Notes: a model not told the origin generated them from the sequence alone. 64,000 nt of DNA from Prolixibacteraceae bacterium (GCA_019163175.1 JAFLKN010000037.1:1-64000), one strand, 5' to 3'; positions 52,599-61,438 are shown, numbered from the stretch's first letter. A program made the numbers and translations.

Positions 52599-55024
52599 TG
52601 CTGTGGCTTTTTAGGTTTCACATTATTTTTCTTTGCTGCCTTTTGCTTTTTCTCCAATGCTTTTTTTGCAGCAACCTTAGCCTTCCACTTATTTATTGCC
52701 TCCTGAGTAGGTTTTGGTTTTACCACTGAACTTTTAACTGCCTTTGAAGGTGCTTTCTTCGCTGGAGTAACTTTCGGAGCTACCACCGGAGGTGCTACTT
52801 TCTTTTCTTCTATAGGCTTAACTTCCATTGGAACGGAAGACAAAACCGGACCCTGAATTGAATCAGCCTTTGCGATGCTATCTTTTTTCATCATCTCCAA
52901 TTCATCAAAGCCAAGTTCGAGGGTAATTAAATCTCCCTTTATACAAGGCGTTCCGGCTGAAGGCACCTGGCGAAACACACGCCCAAAACCATTTATTTTT
53001 GTTTTGTATCCAGCCCTTTCCAACAAATAAACCGCATCACTGGCTCCCATTCCAATCACTTCTGGAAGCAGCCCCGGAATATCATTTACCCCAGTTACAT
53101 AAACGGTCATGGTATCGTAGGCAATGGCAACATGTTCGGCAGTCATATTCTGCGACTGGGTTTTAAATCCCAGATCCTTGGCAAAAAGCATCACATCTTC
53201 TTTTAAACCAGGTTTTACGGCAGGTACTTCGTTATATGGAGGTATTGAATCAGGTGCAGGTTCGAGATAAGAGGCATACACTTTATCAGCAATTCCACGA
53301 AAAACAGGACCCGCAACAGAACCTCCGTAGAATTTCCCTTTTGGGCCAACTATCACTACAATAATGCTGAACTCTGGTTTATCGGCAGGAAAATAACCAC
53401 AAAAAGAAGCCTGATATTTCTTGGCACCTCCAATGGTATAGCCTTGATTATCGTTGGCAATTACTGCTGTACCGGTTTTTCCTGCTAGTTTATAATACGG
53501 ATTCCGCAATGCACGGCCAGTTCCTTTTTCGCAAACAGCCTTTAGCAAGTCCTGAGCTTTTCCAAGCGTTTCCTTGGAACAAATCATTGGATTAATCACT
53601 TCAGTTTTAAACTTACGGACAGGAATACCATCCTCTCTGATTTCTTCAATAAATTTTGGTTTTACCATCGACCCATTATTGGCGACAGCATTGTAAAAAG
53701 TAAGCGTTTGAATAGGCGCTAGTTTTATTTCATAACCATGTGCAATCCAGGCTAACGAAGGCCCCCACCAACTTTGATCGGTCGGATATTTAATGTAGGG
53801 TTCAGCCTCGCCTTTAAAACCCAAGCCTAGAGGTTTATTTAGCCCCCAACTGTATATGCGGTCAATAAACTGACTTTCTCTACCTTCGAAATGTTTGGTA
53901 ATAAATCTTGCAACCCCGATATTGGACGATAACTCAAATATTTTTTTCACACTAATCAGACCATGACCGCCATGATCGTAATCACTATCTTTCATTTTTT
54001 GCCCCCGATACTCCCACAATCCACGTCCGGTATCATATAACTCTGCTGTATCGGTGTAACCCTCTTCCATAGCAGCCATCAGTGACATCAACTTAAAAGT
54101 AGACCCGGGTTCGCTACAGCCTGCATGACCAAATGCAAAGTTGTAGGTCTCGCCATATGTACCATCTTTTTTACGCCCGATATTCGCAATTGCTTTTATA
54201 TCGCCGGTTTTTACCTCCATAACGATGGCAGTTCCCCATTCAGCCTGACTAATTTCCATTTGCTTACCTAAGGCAGTCTGTGCATAATCCTGAAGATTTA
54301 CATTGATGGTTGTAATCACATCTTTCCCTTCCTGGGGATCGACCAATGGAGTATTGATCCAACTTCCGGAGAAATTGCGTTTGAGGGCCAAGCCATTTAC
54401 CCCGGCAAGATAGTTTTCGCACAGACCTTCAACGCCGGTGTAGCCAACGTTTCCGTGCACACCACCATAAACGCCCTTATTGAGCACACCGATTGTTCGA
54501 CTTGCCAAATCGCCGTGAGGCAATATCCTTTTATTCTCGGTTACAACCACTAATCCAGAACCAAAATGACTTCGGGAAGTGTATTTTAATGATTTAAATT
54601 CCTGAAATTTGTTGTGATCGATTTGTTGTGGATTGATTAAAAACCAACTCTTCTGTTTGGCGTAAGCATCCTTCAACTTGGCGTTAAAATCAGACTCTGA
54701 GAATCCGAAAAAACCGGCCATTTCTTTGGCAAACAAATCGGCTTCTTTTGCAAACACTTTTTTAATTCCGGCAGCCCGTAAATCCAATCTCAACTCATAG
54801 TAAGGAACCGATGTTGACAAAATGCTTCCATCATCGGCACAAATATTTCCGCGCTTAGCCCAAATCTCTTCGGTATTACTTTTCAGGTCCTTAGCGGTTT
54901 GAGTCCATTTTTCCGTATCAGTATTTTGTATAATGAGAATCCGGCTGATTATAACAAATCCGAATAAGGCAATCGCAAAATAAACGATGCCAAATCGTAA
55001 GGTTATAGCTTTCCTGATTTCCAT
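52595..55024 (-). CDS. ftsI: Septal transpeptidase FtsI (PBP3) with PASTA domain and basic tail
   Basis: FtsI cross-links septal peptidoglycan. The 809-aa class B PBP has one N-terminal membrane helix (about 10-30), a pedestal domain, and a transpeptidase domain with SxxK in EPGSTFKLMSL, SxN in SSNIGV and KTG in AGKTGTAV. A PASTA domain (about 640-710) follows. The last ~70 residues form a Lys/Ala/Pro-rich low-complexity tail, which many homologues lack as far as I recall. Start overlaps ftsL by 1 nt; the stop overlaps murE by 4 nt. Confidence 0.96.
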   Translation of the reverse strand: MEIRKAITLRFGIVYFAIALFGFVIISRILIIQNTDTEKWTQTAKDLKSNTEEIWAKRGNICADDGSILSTSVPYYELRLDLRAAGIKKVFAKEADLFAKEMAGFFGFSESDFNAKLKDAYAKQKSWFLINPQQIDHNKFQEFKSLKYTSRSHFGSGLVVVTENKRILPHGDLASRTIGVLNKGVYGGVHGNVGYTGVEGLCENYLAGVNGLALKRNFSGSWINTPLVDPQEGKDVITTINVNLQDYAQTALGKQMEISQAEWGTAIVMEVKTGDIKAIANIGRKKDGTYGETYNFAFGHAGCSEPGSTFKLMSLMAAMEEGYTDTAELYDTGRGLWEYRGQKMKDSDYDHGGHGLISVKKIFELSSNIGVARFITKHFEGRESQFIDRIYSWGLNKPLGLGFKGEAEPYIKYPTDQSWWGPSLAWIAHGYEIKLAPIQTLTFYNAVANNGSMVKPKFIEEIREDGIPVRKFKTEVINPMICSKETLGKAQDLLKAVCEKGTGRALRNPYYKLAGKTGTAVIANDNQGYTIGGAKKYQASFCGYFPADKPEFSIIVVIVGPKGKFYGGSVAGPVFRGIADKVYASYLEPAPDSIPPYNEVPAVKPGLKEDVMLFAKDLGFKTQSQNMTAEHVAIAYDTMTVYVTGVNDIPGLLPEVIGMGASDAVYLLERAGYKTKINGFGRVFRQVPSAGTPCIKGDLITLELGFDELEMMKKDSIAKADSIQGPVLSSVPMEVKPIEEKKVAPPVVAPKVTPAKKAPSKAVKSSVVKPKPTQEAINKWKAKVAAKKALEKKQKAAKKNNVKPKKPQQ

Positions 55025-55389
55025 TATTTAGTCTCCATTTTTTTTACCTTGATTCTTTTTGCCGGCTCTATCGGTTCTATCAGATCAATTTTGCGTTCAA
55101 CTACCCGTCTCGCTACTTCCGATGGACGATTGATATACATGAGTTCTGTTTCATGAATAACCGATTCTGCTTTGTATTCTTTGAGCGAATCTCTTACCAT
55201 TTCCATTCTGCGGATGGTTTTTTCAGTCCAATACCGGTTGGTAATTAACCCAATGCCTAACAAAGCCAAAAAAACTACAAATGGTAACTGTTTGGTCACC
55301 TGCTCGCTGGCTAGAATAGTACCCCCAAGAATACTTTTGAAATTCTTAGCCGAGATTTGTTTCTTGATATTTTCTTTAATCTCTGTCAT
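55024..55389 (-). CDS. ftsL: FtsL-like division protein
   Basis: The 121-aa bitopic protein has a cytoplasmic N-terminus of about 33 residues, one membrane helix (LPFVVFLALLGIGLITNRYW, about 35-54), then a helix likely to coil (RRMEMVRDSLKEYKAESVIHETELM), and a basic end. Sequence similarity to other FtsL proteins is weak, as is normal, so the call rests on size, topology and its place between rsmH and ftsI, overlapping both. Confidence 0.8.
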   Translation of the reverse strand: MTEIKENIKKQISAKNFKSILGGTILASEQVTKQLPFVVFLALLGIGLITNRYWTEKTIRRMEMVRDSLKEYKAESVIHETELMYINRPSEVARRVVERKIDLIEPIEPAKRIKVKKMETK

Positions 55390-56291
55390 GCGTTCTTTTC
55401 TGCAATTCTTAATTTGGCACTGCGCGCTCTTGGATTCTGTTCTATTTCGTCTTCTGATGGAACAATCACTTTGCGGTTTATAGCCATCAAAGGCGATTCA
55501 ACATTTCCGAAAAAGTCCTTTTCCTGTTTTCCGGAAAGATCACCAGATCTGATAAAATTTTTCACCATCCGGTCTTCGAGTGAATGGTAGGTAATCACCA
55601 CCATGCGCCCCCCTGGTTTAAGCAATTCTATACTTTGTTCCAGAAAATCATGCAAAACATCCATTTCGTGATTGGTCTCAATACGTAAAGCCTGAAAAAC
55701 CTTAGCCAGGTATTTTGATTCCTGAAGCCTCGGCACGCAAGGTGCGATTGCGCTACGAAATTGTTCTATGGTTTTTATTTGTTTAGCATTACGTGCCGAA
55801 ACAAGTTGTTTAGCCAACCGTCCGGCATTGTCAATTTCACCAAATTCACGAAACACGGTCCGAAGCTGATCTTCGGTAAACGAATTCACGATATCAGCAG
55901 CTGTTTGTGACGAATCGCGGTTCATACGCATATCCAGATCCCCGTCAAAGCGAAACGAAAAACCACGCTCTGCCACATCAAAATCGTGCGAAGAAACCCC
56001 GAGATCGGCCAGAATACCGTCGACCTTCTCCACGTCGTAATACCTTAAAAAATTTCGGATGTATTTAAAATTGTGGCGGATAAAGAAAAACCGGTCATCG
56101 TGAATAATATTGACAGCTGCATCTTCGTCCTGATCGAAAGCAAAGAGACGCCCCGACTTTAACCGGCTGAAAATTTCGCGCGAATGACCACCGCCACCAA
56201 AAGTAACGTCAACATAATCGCCATTTGCTTTAATCTCCAGTCCGTCGACACTTTCGGTCAGCAAAACAGGTACATGATATTCTCTTTCCAC
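55386..56291 (-). CDS. rsmH: 16S rRNA m4C1402 methyltransferase RsmH
   Basis: RsmH (MraW) methylates N4 of C1402 of 16S rRNA in the ribosomal P site. The 301-aa protein starts EYHVPVLLTESVDGL, with the SAM motif YVDVTFGGGGHSREIF, then FAFDQDEDAAV, GILADLGVSSHDFD, RGFSFRFDGDLDMRMN, FQALRIETNHEMDVLHDFL and TYHSLEDRMVKNF, all diagnostic. It is 2 nt after mraZ and overlaps ftsL by 4 nt. Confidence 0.98.
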   Translation of the reverse strand: MEREYHVPVLLTESVDGLEIKANGDYVDVTFGGGGHSREIFSRLKSGRLFAFDQDEDAAVNIIHDDRFFFIRHNFKYIRNFLRYYDVEKVDGILADLGVSSHDFDVAERGFSFRFDGDLDMRMNRDSSQTAADIVNSFTEDQLRTVFREFGEIDNAGRLAKQLVSARNAKQIKTIEQFRSAIAPCVPRLQESKYLAKVFQALRIETNHEMDVLHDFLEQSIELLKPGGRMVVITYHSLEDRMVKNFIRSGDLSGKQEKDFFGNVESPLMAINRKVIVPSEDEIEQNPRARSAKLRIAEKNA

Positions 56292-56293
56292 CT

Positions 56294-56752
56294 TTAATTT
56301 TCTTCATTACCACCTACAAGTCGATCAAATAAGCTCGCGTAATCGTCCCACGATTGAGTGTATCTGCTGTATTCTCCGGCATCCCACAATCTGATCCGGT
56401 TGCCCTGCCCGGTAAACATCGCTTCCTTTTTTATTCCAACGAGTTCAAGAAAATTATTCGGGATATTCATCCTGCAACTTTCAGGCACCTGAATAATTTT
56501 GAAATTGTTGTAAAAAATATCGAGAATCCGGCTGTGCTGCCTGTTATCCCGATTAAGCTTGGATGTTACTTGCACAATACGTTTCTCCCACTCATCCATC
56601 GTGTAGATATTCAAACACTTCTCATGAGGATCCTTCTCGACAGCCAATTGGCCACCGGGAATACTACCGCCCATATCATTCTTGTAATCGGCTGGTAGCA
56701 CTACCCTACCTTTTTCATCAAAGGTTGCTTCTTTTTTAGAGGAGAAGTTCAT
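56294..56752 (-). CDS. mraZ: MraZ transcriptional regulator
   Basis: MraZ is an AbrB-fold DNA-binding protein that represses its own dcw operon in other bacteria by binding TGG-rich repeats near its promoter. The 152-aa protein has two SpoVT/AbrB-like halves: FDEKGRVVLPADYKND in the first and PESCRMNIPNNFLELVGIKKEAMFTGQGNRIRLWD in the second. It opens the operon. A three-repeat TGG operator lies between its -7 box and its ATG. Confidence 0.96.
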   Translation of the reverse strand: MNFSSKKEATFDEKGRVVLPADYKNDMGGSIPGGQLAVEKDPHEKCLNIYTMDEWEKRIVQVTSKLNRDNRQHSRILDIFYNNFKIIQVPESCRMNIPNNFLELVGIKKEAMFTGQGNRIRLWDAGEYSRYTQSWDDYASLFDRLVGGNEEN

Positions 56753-56800
56753 TTTTTCAAGTGCCTAAAATCCAATTGTAAAAGTAATAAAAATCAATTA

Positions 56801-56831
56801 AAGTCAGCCATATCATTCCACATTCAGCCAC
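56801..56831 (-). promoter_or_regulatory. Putative MraZ operator: three TGG repeats with 10-bp period
   Basis: On the minus strand the sequence reads GTGGCTGAAT, then GTGGAATGAT, then ATGGCTGACT. TGG falls at 56830-56828, 56820-56818 and 56810-56808, exactly 10 bp apart. E. coli MraZ binds TGGG-type repeats spaced 10 bp apart upstream of mraZ. Here the array begins about 12 nt after the -7 box, around +5 to +30, a position suited to repression. The assignment is by pattern and gene context. Confidence 0.7.
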
Positions 56832-56842
56832 TTTAAGTCACG

Positions 56843-56850
56843 CAAAGATA
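56843..56850 (-). promoter_or_regulatory. -7 box of the dcw operon
   Basis: TATCTTTG at 56850-56843 on the minus strand is an exact -7 box. The leader to the mraZ ATG is about 85 nt and contains the TGG repeats. The -33 position has no clear TTTG. It is the only good promoter I see for the roughly 17-kb operon. Confidence 0.6.
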
Positions 56851-57287
56851 TAACAAAAATTGTTAATAACCTGTTTGTTATCTGTGAATAATTATCAGTC
56901 AAAACAGTTAACAATTTGACTATCTTTTAATTGAACTTAATATACAAAATATGGAAAATCGTTGATAAAACCTTTCACAATGCAAATGTAATCATCCTGA
57001 AACACTACAATAGCCCGATTATTCAATTGTTGATAAATTTCCAGAAAGGCATAGAATTAATGATGGCACAATGCCAATTAATAATGCGTTCAATTTATGC
57101 AACTACATTTTTCAGCATAAATAGAATCAATCTCAAAATCAACAAACAACTATGGATAAGATATTTAACCTGCTTATCAAACAACAGATCTGCTAATTCA
57201 AAACCAAGCACAAACCACAAAAAAGCCCAAACAAAACGTACACTACTGATTTATTTTATATTTTCGGCATCAATTAAAAATTGAGTA
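56851..57287. other. AT-rich divergent gap, no supported gene
   Basis: Between the mraZ promoter and the plus-strand lipid operon lies about 435 nt of very AT-rich DNA. It holds two short palindromes at 56852-56880 (TAACA-N5-TGTTA and TAAC-N6-GTTA, possible operator half-sites), a single TTATTCACA 9-mer at 56883-56891, and a weak TATTTTCG -7-like box at 57259-57266 before glsA. An open frame of 117 codons (56931-57284) has no coding character. Confidence 0.4.
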
Positions 57288-58139
57288 ATGGAGACGATAA
57301 AGCAAGAGCCGCATAAACCAATTAATATCAAAGAAGTATTCCTTAAAAAGAATCCTAAGCTGGCAAAAAGAATTCCGGGTTTTGTTTACAGGTATATCAC
57401 CCGAATCATGCACATTGAGGAGATCAACGAGATTCTAGTCAAACATGGCAATGAAAGAGGAGTTGAATTTGCAAACAGCATGGTTAAGCATTTTAACGTA
57501 CACCAAACCTTAATTGGGGAAGAAAATATTCCAAAAACCGGGAGTTTTATATTTGCATCAAATCATCCGCTCGGAGGGTTCGATTCATTGTTAATCATGA
57601 GTAATCTCGATCGGATTCTTGGCAATGTCGTCACTCTGGTAAACGACATTCTAATGAATATTCCACAGCTTCACCCAATTTTTGTTCCACTGAATAAACA
57701 TGGCAGTCTCAGTAAGGAAGTTATAAAGAATATCCATGAAGCTTATTCGTCTAACAAACAAATTTTGATATTCCCATCCGGATTTGCGTCAAGGCGAATT
57801 AACGGTAAAATTCAGGATTACGAATGGAAGAAACATTTTATTGCCAAATCAATAGAATACAAGCGCGATATTATTCCAATTCATGTTAGTGGCCGGAATT
57901 CAAATTTCTTCTACAACCTTTGCAATTTCAGAACTTTTTTCAGGATGAAATGGAACCTTGAAATGTTCTATCTGGCAGATGAAACTTTTGGACATAAAAA
58001 CCAAAAATTCACCATCACCTTCGGAAAACCAATATCATACACGCATTTTGATAAAAGTAAAACACTTGACCAATGGGCTTCGGAAGTAAGAACCTTAGTG
58101 TATAAATTACCAATACAGCCCGACGCCGAGATTAATTAA
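57288..58139 (+). CDS. glsA: Glycine-lipid O-acyltransferase (GlsA-like)
   Basis: This 283-aa member of the PlsC/LPLAT acyltransferase family has the acceptor motif ASNHPLGGFDSLL (His93, Asp99), an HX5D variant common in Bacteroidota, and a FPSGFASRR block in place of FPEG. In Bacteroides the paired GlsB and GlsA make N-acyl and then O-acylated glycine lipids; a glsB-like gene lies 64 nt downstream here, which supports this role over glycerolipid synthesis. It is inner-membrane associated and first in a three-gene operon with a weak promoter. Confidence 0.75.
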   Translation: METIKQEPHKPINIKEVFLKKNPKLAKRIPGFVYRYITRIMHIEEINEILVKHGNERGVEFANSMVKHFNVHQTLIGEENIPKTGSFIFASNHPLGGFDSLLIMSNLDRILGNVVTLVNDILMNIPQLHPIFVPLNKHGSLSKEVIKNIHEAYSSNKQILIFPSGFASRRINGKIQDYEWKKHFIAKSIEYKRDIIPIHVSGRNSNFFYNLCNFRTFFRMKWNLEMFYLADETFGHKNQKFTITFGKPISYTHFDKSKTLDQWASEVRTLVYKLPIQPDAEIN

Positions 58140-58203
58140 TTGAAAAAACCATTTCTGATAGATTTTTTTTAGTTTTGTACCTCTACAAAATCGATTTATA
58201 AGT

Positions 58204-59163
58204 ATGAAGGATATTATTGCACCTGTGTCTAAAGAGGCCTTACTCGCCGAATTGACACCGGACAAATTGATGCGGAAGACGAACAAAGGAGACAATGAAA
58301 TCTATATAATTACCCATCAAGACTCTCCAAACGTTATGCTTGAAATTGGACGGGTTAGGGAAATTACTTTTCGTGATGCAGGTGGAGGAATGGGTGAAGA
58401 AGTTGATATTGACGAATATGACACCTGCGAGCAACCATATAAACAACTTATTGTCTGGGATCCACAAGCACTTGAAATTATTGGCGGATACCGCTATATT
58501 TTATGCGATAACCTTCCGGTTGATGAAAATGGAGTAGTTCAGCTTGCCACAACACATCTGTTCAATTTTTCTGAAAAATTTGTCAAAGAATACCTTCCTT
58601 ATACACTTGAATTAGGACGTTCATTTGTTCAGCCTCATTACCAGTCGAGCAAAGCGGGAGCAAAAGCTTTGTTTGCACTCGATAATTTATGGGATGGATT
58701 GGGTGCTCTGATTGTTGATCATCCGGAAATAAAATATTTCTTCGGCAAAGTGACGATGTACACTCATTTTCACACGCATGCCCGCAATCTCATACAGTAC
58801 TTTTTCCTGAAATACTTTAACGACCATGAAAACCTTGTAACTCCTATCAAACCAATGGATCTGGGAATTGACATGGATGCCATGGCCGAAGTATTTAACG
58901 GAGGATCGTACAAAGAAGATTACAAAATCCTATCGCAAAAAGTACGTGAATTTGGAGAGAACATTCCTCCATTAATTAATTCATATATGAATCTTAGTCC
59001 ATCGATGAAAACCTTTGGAACAGTTATCAACGACCACTTTGGCAATGTAGAGGAAACCGGAATTATTCTGACTATCTCAGACATCTACGAGGCTAAAAAA
59101 GATCGTCATATTGAGACATATTTGCGTACCAAAGAAACTACAGACTGGCCCCTGCCAGAATAA
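58204..59163 (+). CDS. glsB: Glycine N-acyltransferase (GlsB-like)
   Basis: This 319-aa GNAT-type acyltransferase of the Acetyltransf_5 (hemolysin/OlsB-like) family contains LEIGRVREITFRDAGGGMGEEVDIDEYD near the N-terminus, the central IIGGYRYILCD, and the family block LELGRSFVQPHYQ. In Bacteroides GlsB attaches a 3-hydroxy fatty acid to glycine, the first step of glycine-lipid synthesis. It sits between the GlsA-like gene and a Nudix-type regulator (8-nt gap). In Bacteroides, as I recall, glsB precedes glsA; here the order is reversed. Confidence 0.8.
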   Translation: MKDIIAPVSKEALLAELTPDKLMRKTNKGDNEIYIITHQDSPNVMLEIGRVREITFRDAGGGMGEEVDIDEYDTCEQPYKQLIVWDPQALEIIGGYRYILCDNLPVDENGVVQLATTHLFNFSEKFVKEYLPYTLELGRSFVQPHYQSSKAGAKALFALDNLWDGLGALIVDHPEIKYFFGKVTMYTHFHTHARNLIQYFFLKYFNDHENLVTPIKPMDLGIDMDAMAEVFNGGSYKEDYKILSQKVREFGENIPPLINSYMNLSPSMKTFGTVINDHFGNVEETGIILTISDIYEAKKDRHIETYLRTKETTDWPLPE

Positions 59164-59171
59164 ATACTACC

Positions 59172-59864
59172 ATGTCATACTACCAAGAGCACGAAAAATT
59201 CCATGTAGCTGTCGATTCTATTATCTTTGGATATGATGAAGGAGGTCGTGAGTTAAAAGTACTACTGCTAAAGCGAAATTTTCAGCCAGCGAAAGGGAAT
59301 TGGTCGTTAATGGGCGGATTTCTGAAAAATGGAGAAGCACTTGACGATGCTGCCAAACGAATTTTGAATCAGCTTACCGGACTGACAGAAGTGTATATGG
59401 AGCAGCTTTATACCTTTGGTGAAATTGACCGTGATCCCGGTGCACGCATTATTTCTGTAGCTTATTTCGCTCTCATCAAAATTAATGCATCGGATCTAGA
59501 ATTGGTGAAAAACCACGGTGCTACCTGGATTCCAATCTCATCCTTGCCACAACTTATTTTTGACCATACCGCCATGGTCGAACGCGCCTTAAAAAAGTTG
59601 CAAATCAGGGCGCGGACTCAACCCATTGGTTTTGAATTATTACCCGATAAATTTACAATTCCTCAACTTCAGGGTTTGTACGAAGCCATTTACAACAAAA
59701 TACTTGACAAACGAAACTTCAGACGAAAATTACTTTCGATGGATTTACTTGAAAAGCTGGAAGAAAAAGAAAAAGAATCGTCGCGAAAAGGAGCATGGTA
59801 TTACCGCTTCGATCCGAAAAAATATGAAGACCTCCTGAAGCGAGGTTTCAACTTTGAACTTTAA
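59172..59864 (+). CDS. Nudix-winged-helix transcriptional regulator (NrtR-like)
   Basis: The 230-aa protein has an N-terminal Nudix domain (about 8-135) and a C-terminal winged helix (about 150-225). The Nudix box keeps its glycines and E55, but the catalytic REUxEE is RILNQL (63-68), so hydrolysis is not expected and the domain probably binds a nucleotide-sugar or sugar-phosphate effector. NrtR relatives control NAD or, in Bacteroidota, arabinose and xylose genes. It lies 8 nt after glsB, suggesting a link to lipid genes, or it may act on distant targets. Confidence 0.85.
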   Translation: MSYYQEHEKFHVAVDSIIFGYDEGGRELKVLLLKRNFQPAKGNWSLMGGFLKNGEALDDAAKRILNQLTGLTEVYMEQLYTFGEIDRDPGARIISVAYFALIKINASDLELVKNHGATWIPISSLPQLIFDHTAMVERALKKLQIRARTQPIGFELLPDKFTIPQLQGLYEAIYNKILDKRNFRRKLLSMDLLEKLEEKEKESSRKGAWYYRFDPKKYEDLLKRGFNFEL

Positions 59865-59906
59865 ACAAAGAAGGCAAACTAATTATTAGTTTGCCTTCTT
59901 TGTTTA
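59862..59906. terminator. Bidirectional terminator, 19-bp perfect stem
   Basis: Arms 59862-59880 and 59888-59906 are a perfect 19-bp inverted repeat (loop AATTATT) that starts in the regulator's stop codon and ends 21 nt before the amt stop on the other strand. It has A-rich and T-rich outer arms, so it can terminate both convergent transcripts. Confidence 0.8.
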
Positions 59907-59926
59907 AAGTGTCATCAGAATCATAC

Positions 59927-61165
59927 TTAGGCTATATCACGCGCCACTTCACCATGATAGCTAATATCTAATCCATCCTTCTCTTCTTTGAATGATGCCT
60001 TTACAGGAACAAGCCAATTAATAACTTTCAGTAAAAAAAGTGTAAAAAAGAAACCATAAACAACTGCGAAGAGAATAGCCACTACCTGCTTAAACAGAAA
60101 TAAGAAACTACCTCCGTACAAGAGTCCATCCACACCATTTGGATTTATTGTTGTTGTAGCAAAAAAAGCCAGACAAATCGTGCCAATAACTCCACCCATT
60201 CCGTGAACTCCCCAAACATCAAGAGCATCATCCCAATCGCGGCTTTCTTTAAATTTTACGGCCAGGTAACAACCAACTCCTGCAATAATCCCAATCAATA
60301 CAGCCGATTGAATAGTAACATATCCGGCAGCAGGCGTAATTGTAGCCAGACCTGCTACGGCACCAGTCATTAGTCCGATAAAAGTAGGTTTCTTTTTACC
60401 GGTATTCCACTCAATAATCAACCAGGTAATGGCAGCAAAAGAAGCCGCAATGTCTGTATTCAAAAATGCAGCCACGGTAACATCATTAACAGCCATTTCA
60501 CTTCCAGCATTAAATCCATACCAGCCGAACCATAAAAGCGCAGTACCAACAGCAACAAGTGGAATATTATTCGGCACGTGTTTTCGCTCCTTGCGTGCAC
60601 CTACAAAAAATACAGAAGCCAAAGCAGCAAAACCAGCTGTTGCATGCACTACAATTCCACCGGCAAAATCGAGTACTCCCCATTGAGCCAGTATTCCACC
60701 ACCCCAAACCATATGTACAAAAGGGTAATAGACGAAAATCTGCCAGAAAATCAAAAACCAGATATAGGCTTTGAATGAAATACGATTGATAAACGCACCG
60801 GTAATAAGAGCAGGCGTGATAATCGCAAACATCATCTGGTACGCAATAAAAATATATTCCGGAAAATTCTTTTCAGGTGAGAAAACACTCTTGGGGGTTA
60901 TTCCATGAAACATGGCTTTGTCCAGATTGCCAATGATGCCAAACCAATCAGTTCCAGCACTGAGGTTACCACTAAAGCATAGCGAATAACCAAAGAAGAA
61001 CCATAAAACTGTGGTTAACCCAAGTGAAACAAAACTTTGCATCATGATACTGAGGATATGCTTTTTACTTCCTAATCCTCCATAGAAAAATGCCAGCCCG
61101 GGAGTCATTAACATGACTAAACTTGTGGCAAGAATCATAAACGTAGTTAATCCAACATCAAACAT
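59927..61165 (-). CDS. amt: Ammonium transporter Amt
   Basis: Amt conducts NH3/NH4+ across the inner membrane as a trimer. The 412-aa protein has eleven predicted helices and the family blocks MTPGLAFFYGGL, FAGGIVVHATAGFAALASVFFVGAR, GFNAGSE, GAVAGLATITPAAGYV, and DDALDVWGVHGMGGVIGTI, which includes one pore His. No glnK/PII gene is adjacent on either side, which is unusual for an amt. It is a single gene with a TATTTTCG promoter. Confidence 0.96.
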   Translation of the reverse strand: MFDVGLTTFMILATSLVMLMTPGLAFFYGGLGSKKHILSIMMQSFVSLGLTTVLWFFFGYSLCFSGNLSAGTDWFGIIGNLDKAMFHGITPKSVFSPEKNFPEYIFIAYQMMFAIITPALITGAFINRISFKAYIWFLIFWQIFVYYPFVHMVWGGGILAQWGVLDFAGGIVVHATAGFAALASVFFVGARKERKHVPNNIPLVAVGTALLWFGWYGFNAGSEMAVNDVTVAAFLNTDIAASFAAITWLIIEWNTGKKKPTFIGLMTGAVAGLATITPAAGYVTIQSAVLIGIIAGVGCYLAVKFKESRDWDDALDVWGVHGMGGVIGTICLAFFATTTINPNGVDGLLYGGSFLFLFKQVVAILFAVVYGFFFTLFLLKVINWLVPVKASFKEEKDGLDISYHGEVARDIA

Positions 61166-61192
61166 AAATGGGGGTTTTTATAATTTGCGGCA

Positions 61193-61222
61193 CGAAAATA
61201 TAAATATAAATATATACCCCAA
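61193..61222 (-). promoter_or_regulatory. amt promoter
   Basis: On the minus strand TTGG at 61222-61219, an 18-nt spacer and TATTTTCG at 61200-61193 approximate the Bacteroidota -33/-7 pair, each with a mismatch. The ATG is 28 nt downstream. The rest of the gap to infB is AT-rich with nothing recognised. Confidence 0.4.
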
Positions 61223-61374
61223 TAAAAAGCAGGGTATATATTCACATTTATATCAAAATATTAACAACACCCCCACCAAACAAACACATAAATAAATTGT
61301 TTTATCTATTTAAATCACTGATATACTCAAATAATATTTAAGGACCGAGAAACTTTCCTTTTTCAATACCCCGC

Positions 61375-61410
61375 AAACAAAAAAACCTGCTTTTGTTAAA
61401 GCAGGTTTTT
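61375..61410 (-). terminator. infB terminator
   Basis: Arms 61381-61393 and 61398-61410 form a perfect 13-bp stem (AAAAACCTGCTTT with AAAGCAGGTTTTT) with a 4-nt loop. On the minus strand a T-rich tract continues past it. It ends the infB transcript. Confidence 0.85.
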
Positions 61411-61438
61411 GAATTATGAGAAAATTTTGGTTGTTGAA

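Noticed and set aside
56883-56891. Single DnaA-box match TTATTCACA upstream of mraZ
   Set aside because: One 9-mer (with one free position) is expected by chance about twice in 64 kb, more in AT-rich DNA; no cluster or unwinding element was found.
56931-57284. 117-codon plus-strand open frame between mraZ and glsA
   Set aside because: Composition is AT-rich, Asn/Ile/Lys-heavy as expected of noncoding DNA, with no promoter, no recognisable domain and no signal peptide.
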